Origin: Rhodopirellula sp. SM50
Lineage (GTDB): Bacteria; Planctomycetota; Planctomycetia; Pirellulales; Pirellulaceae
Reading direction: 5' to 3'
Assembly (NCBI RefSeq): GCF_002289565.1
Contig: NZ_NTFY01000004.1
Span: forward strand, 1-64,000
Length of the DNA stretch: 64,000 bases
Part shown: positions 33,479-43,604 of the stretch, one piece after another
Layout: each line of letters begins with the position of its first letter
How positions within the stretch are numbered: position 1 is the first letter of the stretch
Translations under genes and position numbers: made by a program
The notes under the pieces: model-generated
Database searches by the model: none
What the model saw: only the letters and a program-made list of their open reading frames with translations
Told to the model about the DNA's origin: nothing

Positions 33479-33930
33479 TTTTCAATCTCTATGTAAGGAA
33501 GCTTCGAAATCGAAGACATCCGTTGATGACTTAGTGGGCCATTCCAACGTGAAAAGGAACCCGGAAAAGAAGCGGCATTGACACCGAAAAAGTGGCGCCA
33601 ACTACCGTCCGAAACCGTGTCCGATCGACTCTGCTCTCGCAGCGATGATCGGGGTTTCGGAAACGCGTCGTCACGGACACGTTCTCTACTTGGACCGTAT
33701 GTCAGAAAGCTGGTGAAGCAAAAATGTGGGGCAACGAAATCTCATCGTCCGCCGATCCGGGTGTGCCTGTCACGGTCGTAACGGTCAACAGGAGTCAAAC
33801 CCTGCCGGCACACTCTGTTTGAGCGTCCGAGTACGACTCGATTGGTTCTGCAATCGAACTGCGCCGTAGTCTCAGACGATGGAATCGAACTCAAATTGTC
33901 AGTGGATGAACTCACTTGGAAGGTTTAACG
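33479..33930. other. divergent intergenic region between pilin 2 and lipoprotein gene
   Basis: These 452 bases separate two divergent starts and contain no gene I can support. The 300 bases next to pilin 2 share patches with the region upstream of pilin 1 (for example TATGTCAG followed by an A-rich stretch), so control sequences were probably duplicated along with the gene. No consensus promoter is called. Confidence 0.5.
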
Positions 33931-34464
33931 ATGCAATTCAATTCTCGACTCACCACCACCGTCCTGTCCCTCGTCCTTGTCGCTTCGTCAGGGTGCAGCT
34001 ACGTCGAATCCTTGTTCAACAAGAAGTCCGGCGACAACAAACTGAGCAAAGCGGAGATCAAACGAATGATCAAGGAGAGTGAGAAAGATCTTCCTCACCG
34101 CTTGGACGAGAATTTCACGTTGACCAAGATCACCATGGACTACGGTGGAACGCTCAATGGCTGGTACACCGTCAGCGACGACTTGACCGCACAGCTTCGA
34201 AGAATTGGGAATGTCAAAATCGAAGAAGCGATGCGAGAGAACATCGAAAAACTCGATTTGGATGACTGTGACGTGCCAGAGCAAATCATCCAGATTCTGG
34301 AGCAGGATGAATTCGCGATTCAATACATTCTCGAAGACAAGTACGGATTGCCGATCGCGTCGGTCGTCATCAGCAAAGAAACGATGGAAGGTGAAGAACG
34401 GATCGGCCGCCCGCAACAGAATCCCTTCGCCGTTCGAAACGTCTCCAAAAAGGGCGGCAAATAA
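33931..34464 (+). CDS. putative lipoprotein, function unknown
   Basis: A 177-residue protein starting at the ATG at 33931 with GGAAGG 7 bp upstream. The N-terminus MQFNSRLTTTVLSLVLVASSG leads to Cys22, a probable lipidation site (SSGC, not a perfect lipobox). The mature part is charged and helical with a strand region FTLTKITMDYGGTLNGWYTV. It is divergent from the pilin genes. No family recognised. Confidence 0.65.
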   Translation: MQFNSRLTTTVLSLVLVASSGCSYVESLFNKKSGDNKLSKAEIKRMIKESEKDLPHRLDENFTLTKITMDYGGTLNGWYTVSDDLTAQLRRIGNVKIEEAMRENIEKLDLDDCDVPEQIIQILEQDEFAIQYILEDKYGLPIASVVISKETMEGEERIGRPQQNPFAVRNVSKKGGK

Positions 34465-34588
34465 ATCGTCACTGGCGTCGATAAATACGGCAAAAAGTGC
34501 GGTCGGAGGGTCCGCGACGGGGGCACGGGCCGGCATCGGGCAAATATGATAAAGGGAATTGAAATCCAATCCCCTGCCCTGGAACCCG

Positions 34589-35311
34589 ATGACCATGATC
34601 CGACTCGGACTCTGCCTGATCGTTGCCCTCGCCCACGTCGTTTCGGCCCCCGCCCAAGACGCTGCCAAAAAACCGGCCCCCAAGAAGGTCAACCCGGCCT
34701 TCCAACCTCCGGACGTCAACCCCAAGCTTCCCAATGTCCTGCTGATCGGTGATTCGATCTCCATCGGCTACATGGTCGCCGCGCGGGCGGCGATGCAAGG
34801 CAAGGCCAACGTGTTCCGACCGCCCACCAACTGCGGACCCACGACTCGCGGATTAGACCAGATCGATCAATGGCTCGGCGATCGCAAGTGGGATGTCGTT
34901 CATTGGAATTTCGGACTGCACGACCTGAAGTACATGGGGCCGAAAGGTCAGAATCTGGCCGACCCCAAAGCCGAGGGTTCGCACCAACAAGTGCCGATCG
35001 ACGAGTACCAGTCCAACATCGAAACGCTGGCCCGCCGCATCAAGCAACAGGCAAGGATCGTCATTTGGCGGGAGACGACGCCTGTTCCCGAGGGCGCCGC
35101 TGGACGCGTCGTCGGTGACTCGGTCAAGTACAACGCCGCTGCGGCAAAAGCGATCGCCAAAGTCGGCGGGATCCAGACCGATCCGTTCTTCGCCTTCGCC
35201 GAATCGGTCAAAGAACACCAACGACCCGCCAACGTGCATTACACCGCCGAAGGGTCGAAACTGCTCGGTGAGCACGTCGCCGAAGTGATCGAGTCCGCGC
35301 TGGCTGACTGA
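34589..35311 (+). CDS. secreted SGNH/GDSL hydrolase-like protein
   Basis: A 240-residue protein with a signal peptide (MTMIRLGLCLIVALAHVVSA) and SGNH blocks: VLLIGDSISIGYM (block I, nucleophile Ser), VVHWNFGLHDLKY (block III, Asn), and VHYTAEGSKLLGEHVAE (block V, catalytic His). In block V the usual Asp two before His is Asn-Val-His, so the triad acid differs or lies elsewhere. Probably an esterase or carbohydrate acetylesterase acting outside the cytoplasm. Start ATG at 34589; a second ATG lies at 34595. Confidence 0.82.
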   Translation: MTMIRLGLCLIVALAHVVSAPAQDAAKKPAPKKVNPAFQPPDVNPKLPNVLLIGDSISIGYMVAARAAMQGKANVFRPPTNCGPTTRGLDQIDQWLGDRKWDVVHWNFGLHDLKYMGPKGQNLADPKAEGSHQQVPIDEYQSNIETLARRIKQQARIVIWRETTPVPEGAAGRVVGDSVKYNAAAAKAIAKVGGIQTDPFFAFAESVKEHQRPANVHYTAEGSKLLGEHVAEVIESALAD

Positions 35312-35368
35312 AACGCCGCCAGAGCGGCCGGCTCCGCACGACGCCCCAACCGCGGCACGTCACGCGAG

Positions 35369-36448
35369 TTACGCCACCGTAATGTCAGGATCCAAGTAGA
35401 CGTCTTGAATGGCGTTGAACAACTCGATGCCCTCGCCCATCGGACGCTGGAATGTCTTGCGACCGCTGATCAATCCCATCCCACCGGCACGTTTGTTGAT
35501 GACGGCGGTGCGGACGGCTTGTTGGAAGTCGTTCGCACCGGATCCACCGCCGGAGTTGATCAGGCCGCAGCGTCCCATGTAGCAGTTGAGCACCTGGTAG
35601 CGGGTTAGGTCGATCGGATTGTCGCTGGACAACCCCTCGTAGATCCGATCGTCGTACTTGCCGTATTTGTTGCCGCCTTGGTTGAGCGCCCGATAGCCGC
35701 CGTTGTTGGTGGGTTGTTTCTGCTTGATGAAATCGGCGTTGATCGTTGATCCCAAATGGTTCGCTTGCCCGGTCAAATCGGCCGAGGCTTCGTAGTTGAC
35801 GCCATCGACGGTGAATGCCGAGTTGCGCAGGTAGCACCACAGCATCGTGAACATGCCCAGCTCGTGAGCTTCGGCGAAGGCATCGGAAATCTCTCGGATC
35901 TGTCGCGTCGATTCCGGCGAACCGAAGTAGACCGTCGCTCCGACTCCGACGCATCCCATGTTCCAAGCGTCGCGGACGCGGGCAAAGGGAACCTGGTCAT
36001 AGGTGGCCGGATAAGTCATCAATTCGTTGTGATTGAGCTTCAAGATCATCGGGATGCGGTGTGCGTACTTACGCGCGATCCCGCCGAGCACACCAAACGT
36101 CGATGCGACTCCGTTACAACCCGCTTCGACGGCCAATTGTGCGATGTTGGCGGGATCGAAGTAAATCGGATTGGGGGCGAACGATGCACCACCGGAATGT
36201 TCCACACCTTGATCGACGGGCAAGATCGACAGGTAGCCGGTTCGCGCCAGCCGACCGTGATTGAACAACGACTGCATCGCGCAAAGCACGCGGGGACTGC
36301 GGTCGGAGTGGGCCCAGACCTCGTCAACGAAATCGGGACCCGGCAGATGCAATTGCGATGCGGGAATCGTTTCGCATTGGTGGCTCAGCAACGCTTCCCC
36401 CTCGCTACCGAGTAGATCGAGCGGATTGGTCTTGGTTTTGGTGGTCAT
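35369..36448 (-). CDS. fbaB: class I fructose-bisphosphate aldolase (FbaB/DhnA type)
   Basis: A 359-residue protein of the archaeal-type class I aldolase family: [14 protein letters not shown] at the start of the barrel, [31 protein letters not shown], and the phosphate-binding [14 protein letters not shown] and [15 protein letters not shown]. Length matches bacterial FbaB (about 350). It interconverts fructose-1,6-bisphosphate with two triose phosphates in glycolysis or gluconeogenesis. The start is the ATG at 36448. Confidence 0.92.
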   Translation of the reverse strand: MTTKTKTNPLDLLGSEGEALLSHQCETIPASQLHLPGPDFVDEVWAHSDRSPRVLCAMQSLFNHGRLARTGYLSILPVDQGVEHSGGASFAPNPIYFDPANIAQLAVEAGCNGVASTFGVLGGIARKYAHRIPMILKLNHNELMTYPATYDQVPFARVRDAWNMGCVGVGATVYFGSPESTRQIREISDAFAEAHELGMFTMLWCYLRNSAFTVDGVNYEASADLTGQANHLGSTINADFIKQKQPTNNGGYRALNQGGNKYGKYDDRIYEGLSSDNPIDLTRYQVLNCYMGRCGLINSGGGSGANDFQQAVRTAVINKRAGGMGLISGRKTFQRPMGEGIELFNAIQDVYLDPDITVA

Positions 36449-36778
36449 CAGGGATCATCCAGTTCAAAAAAGTTGGGCGGTATTGCACAGCCGATGCGCG
36501 GCTGCGTCACAAAACAGACCGTGCGACGGTGATGTCAACCGAAGCAAACAGGACTCCGATCGCAATCGCAATCGATTTGGGACTCGGATCTGTCCATCTG
36601 TGGCGCGCCTTGGTTTGTTCGCAAGTTTTGGGCCAGCCAGACTCTGGAACAAGGAACGACACCGAATCCTTCAAACCGTGGCAACCGCTAGAGAGTGGAA
36701 CGTGAGAGTTTCTTGATCCATACTGTGCGTGCGATCAGGAACGGTGAATTCCACAACAAGTGCACGACAAGGCGAACC
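36449..36778. other. divergent intergenic region, no gene seen
   Basis: These 330 bases lie between the divergent aldolase and the large LEPLEARFLLS-motif protein. I see no gene, strong hairpin or terminator. It must hold promoters for both genes. A shorter upstream in-frame start for the large protein (36695) falls here but gives no signal-like sequence. Confidence 0.5.
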
Positions 36779-39700
36779 ATGCGGCGAAAAAACCGATCGA
36801 TAGCGTTTCATGGACGACGCGTCGTCGCACTTGAGCCGCTGGAAGCCCGTTTTTTGCTTTCGAGCGACCTGTGGGCCCGGGTCAGCGAGGATTCCGATGT
36901 TGGAGATTCATTGGCGGAGCTGACGAGCGCTCGATCGCCGGTCAGCGCGTTCTATCAAGTCGACCATGCGGGGTTGCTTCGCGCGGTGGAAAGTGCTCCG
37001 ATCGTAGGCAGCCTCGGCCCGGCAGAACCACCGTCCTTGCGACCTGATCGCGTACCGGGTCGTGCCACGCTGCCGATCGCCGGTGACGTGTTGCAAGAGT
37101 TTCGATGGGTGCGTCATTTGGTCCAGGCCGATCACGATGCCGGCGGGTTTTCAGAAACCGGGACGTTCAGCGGCGAGGGCGGAGGCTTCCGCGTGCAGCT
37201 TGTCGTCGGCCCGTCGACCTTGGCAGCACAGGGGCAATCGATCGTTGATTCGTCCATTCGGTTCCAAATCTTGCCGACCCTCCCGGCATCGTTCGACGGT
37301 CTTCAGCAATTTCGCCTGGCGTGGACGGACGAACCATCTGGTGTGATGCCGCCGCCGAGCATTGAATCTGTCGCCACCGAAGCCGCGTCGTTGCAGCCCG
37401 AGTCGATGACGGCCTGTTCGTCGTTGGAGCATTTTGACACCGTCAATCCACCCGATTTGCCGATCGGATGGACCACGAGTTTTTCCGGCGGCAACGTCTG
37501 GCAAACGCTTGATTTCTTTAGCGATTCACTGCCGAACCATGCGGTCGTCCCCACGCTTCCGTTTCCCAGTGATAACACGCTGACCTCTCCCGAGTTCACG
37601 CTGCTTTCCTCCAGCACCCGGCTGTCATTTCGCACGGCGTACGAGATGCAGCCGACGTCGCACGGCGGTGTCTTGGAGATTTCGATCGACGGGGCACCGT
37701 TCATCGACGTGCTGGATGGGGGCGGCCAGTTCGTGACCGGCGGATACGATACGACACTCGCAGCGGCCAACAATCCGTTGTCTGGCCGCCAAACGTGGAC
37801 GGGACAATTCCGGGATTATAAGGACACGGTAGTTGATCTGCCGGCGGTCGCGGTGGGCCAGCCGATCCAACTGCGATGGCGGATGGCCAGCAACGGTGAT
37901 TTTTTTAACGGGGGCTGGCGGGTCGACACGATCTCGCTTTGCGCTCCCCAAGCCTCGATGGATTACGGCGACGCACCGGATCCGAGCTATCCGACCTTGC
38001 AATCCAGCAACGGCGCGTCTCATTTGGTCGGCGGTCCGCTGTACTTGGGCAGCGCAGTGGATGCAGAACTTGACGGTCAACCCGATCCGGCTGCGATGGG
38101 CGATGATCAGAGCGGCAGCGATGATGACGACGGAGTCTTATTGCCGCCCTACTTACGCCCCGGACAGACCGCCGAGGTGACCGTGATCGCCTCGGTCACG
38201 GGAGGCCGTCTGAATGCCTGGGTCGACTTCAACGACGACGGAGATTGGTCGGATTCCGGGGAACAGGTTTTTACAAACCGTTTGCTCAACGCCGGTCCCA
38301 ACGCGCTCAACTTCTGGGTGCCGTTTACCGCGATCGGCTCCGCTGAGACACAGCTTCGATTCCGAGTCAGCACGCAGTCGGATCTTTCGTTTGACGGTCC
38401 CGCGGACGACGGCGAGGTGGAAGACTACGCCATGGCCACGGCGATCCAGGTCATTCAGGTGGACACGCTCGACAGTCTCGACGACGGCAACGTCAGCCCC
38501 GGCAACGTTTCGCTTCGAGAAGCGATTCGGATGTCTAATCAACGGTTTGGATATGATCTGATCACGTTTTCGCCCACGCTGGCCGGGGGAACCATCGTTG
38601 CCATCGAAAACGGATTCACGGTCTCCGACGACGTCAGCATCCTCGGCTTGGGGGCCGACCAATTGACACTCAGCGGAAACGACCAGGTGAGGGTCTTTGA
38701 TCTTTCATCGAATGCCGACGTCACCCTCAGTGACGTGACGATCGCCGACGGACGGGTGATCGGAACAGGCGGAACCGGAGGAGGCATTCGGTCACTTGGC
38801 AATTTGCGGCTGCAACGAAGTGTGGTCCGCAACAGCGTCGCTGAAAGCGGTGGCGGTATCTATCAAGTCAACGGAACACTTCTCGTCTCCGATTCGACGA
38901 TCCGCACCAACACCTCCCAGGCCGGTGATGGCGGCGGGATCCGAGCTGACAATGCGGTGGTCGTGGTCCAACGCAGCGACGTCTCGGACAACGTTGCGAC
39001 GACAAACATCCCGGGATCTCGCGCGTTTGGCGGCGGAATTGCGATGCGGTCCGGCGATTTGACGATTGCCGATTCAACACTCGATGGCAATCTAGCCAAC
39101 GGCTCCGGCGGAGGCTTCATCGCCGACAGTTCCCTTCACGTGGCGGGCAGCACGATCTCGAACAATACAGCCGAGCTCGATGGCGGTGGATTCGCCTGGG
39201 GATCCCCAACGGAAACTGCTGAAATTATCAATTCAACTCTCTCCGGCAACAACGTGACCAACGGCAGCGGAGGCGGCATCACGGCATTTGGTGGCCCCCT
39301 GAACTTGAGCCACAGCACGGTCACGAACAACTCCAGCGGATACATCGGTGGCATCGCGACGGCCTTTGGGAATCCGACGGCGGCCGTTGTGACCGTTGAA
39401 CACAGTATCGTAGCGGGAAATCAGCAAATCGACATTTTCAACCAATCCGGAAGCAGCACGATCCACAGCGGCGGATACAACGTGATCGGCATCACCCAAG
39501 GCGGTGCCGTTTTCGACCAACCGGGTGACCAATCCTTGGTTCAAGATCCCGGCTTGGCGCCGCTGGATGACAATGGCGGGCCGACCAAGACCCATGCACT
39601 CTACCACAACAGCCCGGCACGCAATCAGGGCGATCCGGCGGCCTCCGCGGGCGTCGCAGCCGTGCCCCTGCACGATCAACGTGGTGCCGGGTACAGCCGT

Positions 39701-40312
39701 GTTGACGACGGACGGATCGACATCGGCGCCTTCGAAGGTTTCCAAGTTCGACCGCCGAGCGTTGACTTCTTTGGCATCGCCTCTCGTTCGGTCCTGACCA
39801 GCGTCAGTATTTTCTATGACTCGCTGATCGATGTGAGCTCGCCCGCGGCATTCAAAATCACCAATCGCGACACCAACCAGATTCTCGATTCGGTTCGCTA
39901 CTCGATCAGCACACAAACCGGACCGAACGGCAGCAGATCAATCGTCAACTTGTACTTTGATCCCGGTGTTTCGGTCGACACGATGCTCAATGGGCTCGAT
40001 TCCCTTGCCGACGGAAACTATCTGCTGGAAATCGACCCGGCCTTCGTTCAAGCGTTTGGCTCCGACATTTCAATGGACAGCGGGGTGACGTTCGGTGATA
40101 AAGAGGCCGACAGGTTCTTTCGGCTGTTCGGGGATCACGATGGCGACCGTGACGTGGACGGGCAAGACTACGGACGTTTTGGGCTGACTTTCTTGAAGTC
40201 GTCCGGCGAACCCGGCTATGATAGTCGATTCGACAGCGACGGAGACCGCGACGTGGACGGCCAAGACTACGGACGCTTCGGGCTTCGATTTTTAAAACGA
40301 TTACCGTTTTAG
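36779..40312 (+). CDS. giant secreted beta-helix protein with GEVED and dockerin-like domains
   Basis: A 1177-residue protein. It starts at the ATG at 36779 with a basic stretch and LEPLEARFLLS (residues 18-28), a motif typical of large exported planctomycete proteins. Domains follow in order: a beta-sandwich (about 220-390), a GEVED-type domain (DFNDDGDWSDSGEQVF near 483 and DDGEVEDYAM near 543), a right-handed parallel beta-helix (about 557-900, with repeated NNTAELDGGGFAWG-like turns), a choice-of-anchor-type segment (DDNGGPTKTHALYHNSPA near 930), and two dockerin-like calcium repeats at the end (DGDRDVDGQDYGRFGL twice). Likely cell-surface or matrix protein acting on or binding polysaccharide. 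Confidence 0.88.
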   Translation: MRRKNRSIAFHGRRVVALEPLEARFLLSSDLWARVSEDSDVGDSLAELTSARSPVSAFYQVDHAGLLRAVESAPIVGSLGPAEPPSLRPDRVPGRATLPIAGDVLQEFRWVRHLVQADHDAGGFSETGTFSGEGGGFRVQLVVGPSTLAAQGQSIVDSSIRFQILPTLPASFDGLQQFRLAWTDEPSGVMPPPSIESVATEAASLQPESMTACSSLEHFDTVNPPDLPIGWTTSFSGGNVWQTLDFFSDSLPNHAVVPTLPFPSDNTLTSPEFTLLSSSTRLSFRTAYEMQPTSHGGVLEISIDGAPFIDVLDGGGQFVTGGYDTTLAAANNPLSGRQTWTGQFRDYKDTVVDLPAVAVGQPIQLRWRMASNGDFFNGGWRVDTISLCAPQASMDYGDAPDPSYPTLQSSNGASHLVGGPLYLGSAVDAELDGQPDPAAMGDDQSGSDDDDGVLLPPYLRPGQTAEVTVIASVTGGRLNAWVDFNDDGDWSDSGEQVFTNRLLNAGPNALNFWVPFTAIGSAETQLRFRVSTQSDLSFDGPADDGEVEDYAMATAIQVIQVDTLDSLDDGNVSPGNVSLREAIRMSNQRFGYDLITFSPTLAGGTIVAIENGFTVSDDVSILGLGADQLTLSGNDQVRVFDLSSNADVTLSDVTIADGRVIGTGGTGGGIRSLGNLRLQRSVVRNSVAESGGGIYQVNGTLLVSDSTIRTNTSQAGDGGGIRADNAVVVVQRSDVSDNVATTNIPGSRAFGGGIAMRSGDLTIADSTLDGNLANGSGGGFIADSSLHVAGSTISNNTAELDGGGFAWGSPTETAEIINSTLSGNNVTNGSGGGITAFGGPLNLSHSTVTNNSSGYIGGIATAFGNPTAAVVTVEHSIVAGNQQIDIFNQSGSSTIHSGGYNVIGITQGGAVFDQPGDQSLVQDPGLAPLDDNGGPTKTHALYHNSPARNQGDPAASAGVAAVPLHDQRGAGYSRVDDGRIDIGAFEGFQVRPPSVDFFGIASRSVLTSVSIFYDSLIDVSSPAAFKITNRDTNQILDSVRYSISTQTGPNGSRSIVNLYFDPGVSVDTMLNGLDSLADGNYLLEIDPAFVQAFGSDISMDSGVTFGDKEADRFFRLFGDHDGDRDVDGQDYGRFGLTFLKSSGEPGYDSRFDSDGDRDVDGQDYGRFGLRFLKRLPF

Positions 40313-40410
40313 CGTTCTGTCCAGAAACGACCTGAGGGTCAAAGCGGAAGTCGCCTAAGCAACCCGTTGGCGGAGCTTCAAGCCCCCACCCTCCTGCAAC
40401 CCCGCCACGC

Positions 40411-40540
40411 AACGCTGTGAAGCATTTTTTAGCGGTAGGGCGCGCGCCCTCTGGTGTTGTGGCAGAGATGAAGAACCGGAGGACTCGCGCCCTGCCGCTA
40501 AAGCCGCAAGAAACACAAGGGGAAAATGCTTCACAGCGTT
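40411..40540. repeat. family-A palindrome with long outer arms
   Basis: Outer arms AACGCTGTGAAGCATTTTT (from 40411) and AAAATGCTTCACAGCGTT (to 40540) enclose the usual inner arms TAGCGGTAGGGCGCGCGCCC and GCGCCCTGCCGCTAAA. It follows the large beta-helix gene by about 100 bp and precedes the cytochrome gene. It is very similar to the copy at 58210-58338, including the outer arms. Confidence 0.8.
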
Positions 40541-40655
40541 GCCCGCCACGTCGTTCGGATTTGCCACCCCTGGTGGATCCAGAGTAGACTGAGCTTCCCC
40601 CCGCGGTCCTTTGTCTCACGTCCGCTCCCTTCCAAGTCTTGGCACCCTCCCACCT

Positions 40656-43604
40656 ATGCCAGATCGATCGCGAAGCGTTGGCCATCCCCTGGCCCTGTTT
40701 CTCCCCGCCCTGTTTTTCAGTCCGCTGCCGAAGCTGTGGTACGCCGTGATGGCGTGCGTCGTGTCGCTCGCGTGGATGGACGCTGGCCCGGGCGTGGCAG
40801 CCGACGAGAACGGGCAAGACGCGTCGGTGCCGGTCGAATCAGACGCTGAAGCCATCCAGTGGTTCGAGAACAAGATCCGACCGGCATTGATCGAGCATTG
40901 CCTGGAATGCCATTCGACGGAGACTGAGGCGAGCGGCGGGCTGGTGCTGGATTCACGTGACGGATGGCAGACCGGTGGTGATCTCGGTCCGGCGATTGTC
41001 CCCGGTGACGCCGCGGCAAGTCGTTTGATCCAAGCGATCGCGTACCAAGATCCGACCTTGGAAATGCCCCCGGACGGGAAACTGGACGACGCCACGATCG
41101 CGGCGTTTCGGCGGTGGGTCGAAAACGGTGCCGTGGATCCTCGACAACCCAGCCGACCGTCCGGGGAGACGACGCGTCAAACGGGGTTGCCCGTCGAGCG
41201 GGCGCAGGAGCACTGGGCGTATCGGCCGATCGCCCGTTCCACTGCCTCGATCGACGCCTTGATCGATCGAGATCTGGCCAGGCACGGACTGACCGCGGCG
41301 CCGCCGGCGGAGCCGCGGGCACTGGTGCGACGACTGGTGTTCGACCTGCACGGGCTGCCGCCGTCACCGCAGACCATCGAAGCCTTCCTGACCGACCCCT
41401 CACCGCTGGCCTATGAGCGGCTGGTGGATCGATTGTTGGCATCCCCGCACTTCGCCGAACACTTTGCACGTCGCTGGATGGACGTGGTGCGGTATGCCGA
41501 ATCGATCACGCTGCGCGGGTTTATTCTTCCCGAAGCATGGCGTTATCGCGACTACCTGGTCTGGTCGTATGCCAACGATCGACCGTTTGATCAGATGATC
41601 CGCGACCAGATCGCCGGCGACCTGTTGGCTTGCGAGGACATCACCGAAACCCAACAGCGAGCGATCGCGACCGGTTTCCTGGCGCTGGGCAATTCGAACT
41701 TGGAAGACCAAGACAAAACGAAACTCGAATTCGATCATCTCGATGAGCAGCTCGAAACGATCGGCCGCGCTTTCCTGGCGCAAACGATCGGATGCGCCCG
41801 CTGTCACGACCACAAGTTTGATCCGATCCCGACACGCGACTATTACGCGTTGGCGGGGATCATGCGATCAACCACGCCGTTGAAACACGCCAACCTGTCC
41901 AAGTGGATCGAAAAACCGCTGCCGCTGGATCCGGCCGACGAAACACACTATCGAGCGGTACAGTCCCGGGCGGATGTCGTCGCGGCCGAATTGAAGACGT
42001 TGCAATCGCTAGAAAAAGGCAACTCTGGCAAGGACAACCGCGTGGTTTCCGTTGACTCGCTGGCGGGTGTCGTGATGGACGACGCCGATGCGAGTTACGT
42101 CGGTGCCTGGACCGAGTCGACGTTCGTCAAACCCTATGTCGGTGCGGGCTACCGGCACGACGGCACGACCGGACAAGGCAGCAAGTCGGTCACGTTCGAC
42201 CCGGTCGATCTGCCCACCGGACGCTACGAAGTCCGCATGTCGTACACGGCTCATGACAATCGCGCCACCAACGCGATCGTCAAAGTCTTTAGCGCGAACG
42301 AGTCGACCACGGTGCGCGTGAACCAACGGCGGCGGCCGCCGATCGACGGACTTTGGATTTCATTGGGCGTTTTTCCGTTTGAAAAGGAAGGCCAATCGTT
42401 CGTGATCGTCTCGAACGAAAACGCCGACGGTTGTGTCATCGTCGACGCGATGCAATTCTTGCCGATCGATGGTCAGCCGTCCGCGGCGAAGACTTCGGCC
42501 GACGCGAAAGCCGAGGATGTCGATCTGGCCGCGGTCGCCGCACGACGCAAAGAGCTGTCCGCCGAATTGAAGCAGTTGCAATCCGAACTGAATCGACGGC
42601 CCAAATATCTGACGGTTTCCGAGAGTGAACCGCGCGAGGAAATCGCGGTCCGCGTGCGCGGTAACGTGCATCAACTGGGCGACACCGTCCGCCGCGGTTT
42701 TCTCACCGCGATCGGACCGGCGCAGCGCTACGCCGACCGCATCGGCACCGACGGCAGCGGTCGCGTCGAGCTGGCCGGGTGGATTGCCGATCCGAGCAAC
42801 CCGCTGACGGCACGGGTGTATGCCAACCGTGTTTGGTCGTGGTTGATGGGCGAGGGCTTGGTCGCGACCGAGAACAATTTTGGAACGACGGGCGAGTCTC
42901 CGTCGCACCCGGAGCTGTTGGATGCGTTGGCCGACACGCTGATCGATCACGGCTGGTCGACCAAATCCCTCGTTCGAACAATCGTCTGCAGTGATGCCTA
43001 CCGCCGTGCCGTCACCGAAGACCCCGCGCGGATCGCGGTTGATCCGAACAATCGGCTGTACGCATCGGCCAGCGTCAAACGTCTTCCGGTGGAGGCCCTT
43101 CGCGATGCGATGCTGTGCGTCAGCGGTGAAATCGAACATCGCTGCGGAGGGTCGACGATCCGGCCGGGCACCTCGTCGGATTACAATTACAAACACGACT
43201 TGAAACGGCGCAGTCTCTATCTGCCGGTGTTTCGCAATTCCCTTCCACCACTGTTCGGGCTGTTCGACTTTGCCGATTCCAGCGTCTCGGTGGGTCAGCG
43301 CGGGCAAAGCACGGTCGCACCCCAGTCGCTGGCGATGATGAACCACACCTGGATCATCCAGCGCGCTCGGCAGGCCGCCAAGCGATGGATGCGCGCGTCC
43401 GCCGACGGTCCGGCCGAGTCGGTTTCAGCCGAATCAATTGTCGAGCAACTCTACCTCTCCTGCTACGCTCGGCGGCCGGATGCGGATGAACTTCAACTCT
43501 GTCTCGACTACCTCGGTGGTGAAAATGCATCGCCGAGTGAAGATCGGCTCGCCGACCTGATTCAATCCCTGTTTGCCTCCATCGACTTTCGGTATTTGGA
43601 ATGA
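40656..43604 (+). CDS. PSCyt1/DUF1549/DUF1553 planctomycete cytochrome protein
   Basis: A 982-residue protein (ATG at 40656; 40611 or 40749 are alternatives) with a membrane or signal segment near residues 26-45. The first domain is a planctomycete cytochrome c-like PSCyt1 (HCLECHSTET, Cys82-His86, a haem-binding CxxCH). Next are DUF1549 (PSCyt2; GCARCHDHKFDPIPTRDYYAL holds a second CxxCH), a middle golvesin/carbohydrate-binding-like beta domain (PTGRYEVRMSYTAHDNRATN), and DUF1553 (PSD1; ARVYANRVWSWLMGEGLV). These proteins are abundant in planctomycetes and usually paired with DUF1501 partners. Its stop overlaps the next ATG by 4 bp (ATGA). Confidence 0.92.
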   Translation: MPDRSRSVGHPLALFLPALFFSPLPKLWYAVMACVVSLAWMDAGPGVAADENGQDASVPVESDAEAIQWFENKIRPALIEHCLECHSTETEASGGLVLDSRDGWQTGGDLGPAIVPGDAAASRLIQAIAYQDPTLEMPPDGKLDDATIAAFRRWVENGAVDPRQPSRPSGETTRQTGLPVERAQEHWAYRPIARSTASIDALIDRDLARHGLTAAPPAEPRALVRRLVFDLHGLPPSPQTIEAFLTDPSPLAYERLVDRLLASPHFAEHFARRWMDVVRYAESITLRGFILPEAWRYRDYLVWSYANDRPFDQMIRDQIAGDLLACEDITETQQRAIATGFLALGNSNLEDQDKTKLEFDHLDEQLETIGRAFLAQTIGCARCHDHKFDPIPTRDYYALAGIMRSTTPLKHANLSKWIEKPLPLDPADETHYRAVQSRADVVAAELKTLQSLEKGNSGKDNRVVSVDSLAGVVMDDADASYVGAWTESTFVKPYVGAGYRHDGTTGQGSKSVTFDPVDLPTGRYEVRMSYTAHDNRATNAIVKVFSANESTTVRVNQRRRPPIDGLWISLGVFPFEKEGQSFVIVSNENADGCVIVDAMQFLPIDGQPSAAKTSADAKAEDVDLAAVAARRKELSAELKQLQSELNRRPKYLTVSESEPREEIAVRVRGNVHQLGDTVRRGFLTAIGPAQRYADRIGTDGSGRVELAGWIADPSNPLTARVYANRVWSWLMGEGLVATENNFGTTGESPSHPELLDALADTLIDHGWSTKSLVRTIVCSDAYRRAVTEDPARIAVDPNNRLYASASVKRLPVEALRDAMLCVSGEIEHRCGGSTIRPGTSSDYNYKHDLKRRSLYLPVFRNSLPPLFGLFDFADSSVSVGQRGQSTVAPQSLAMMNHTWIIQRARQAAKRWMRASADGPAESVSAESIVEQLYLSCYARRPDADELQLCLDYLGGENASPSEDRLADLIQSLFASIDFRYLE

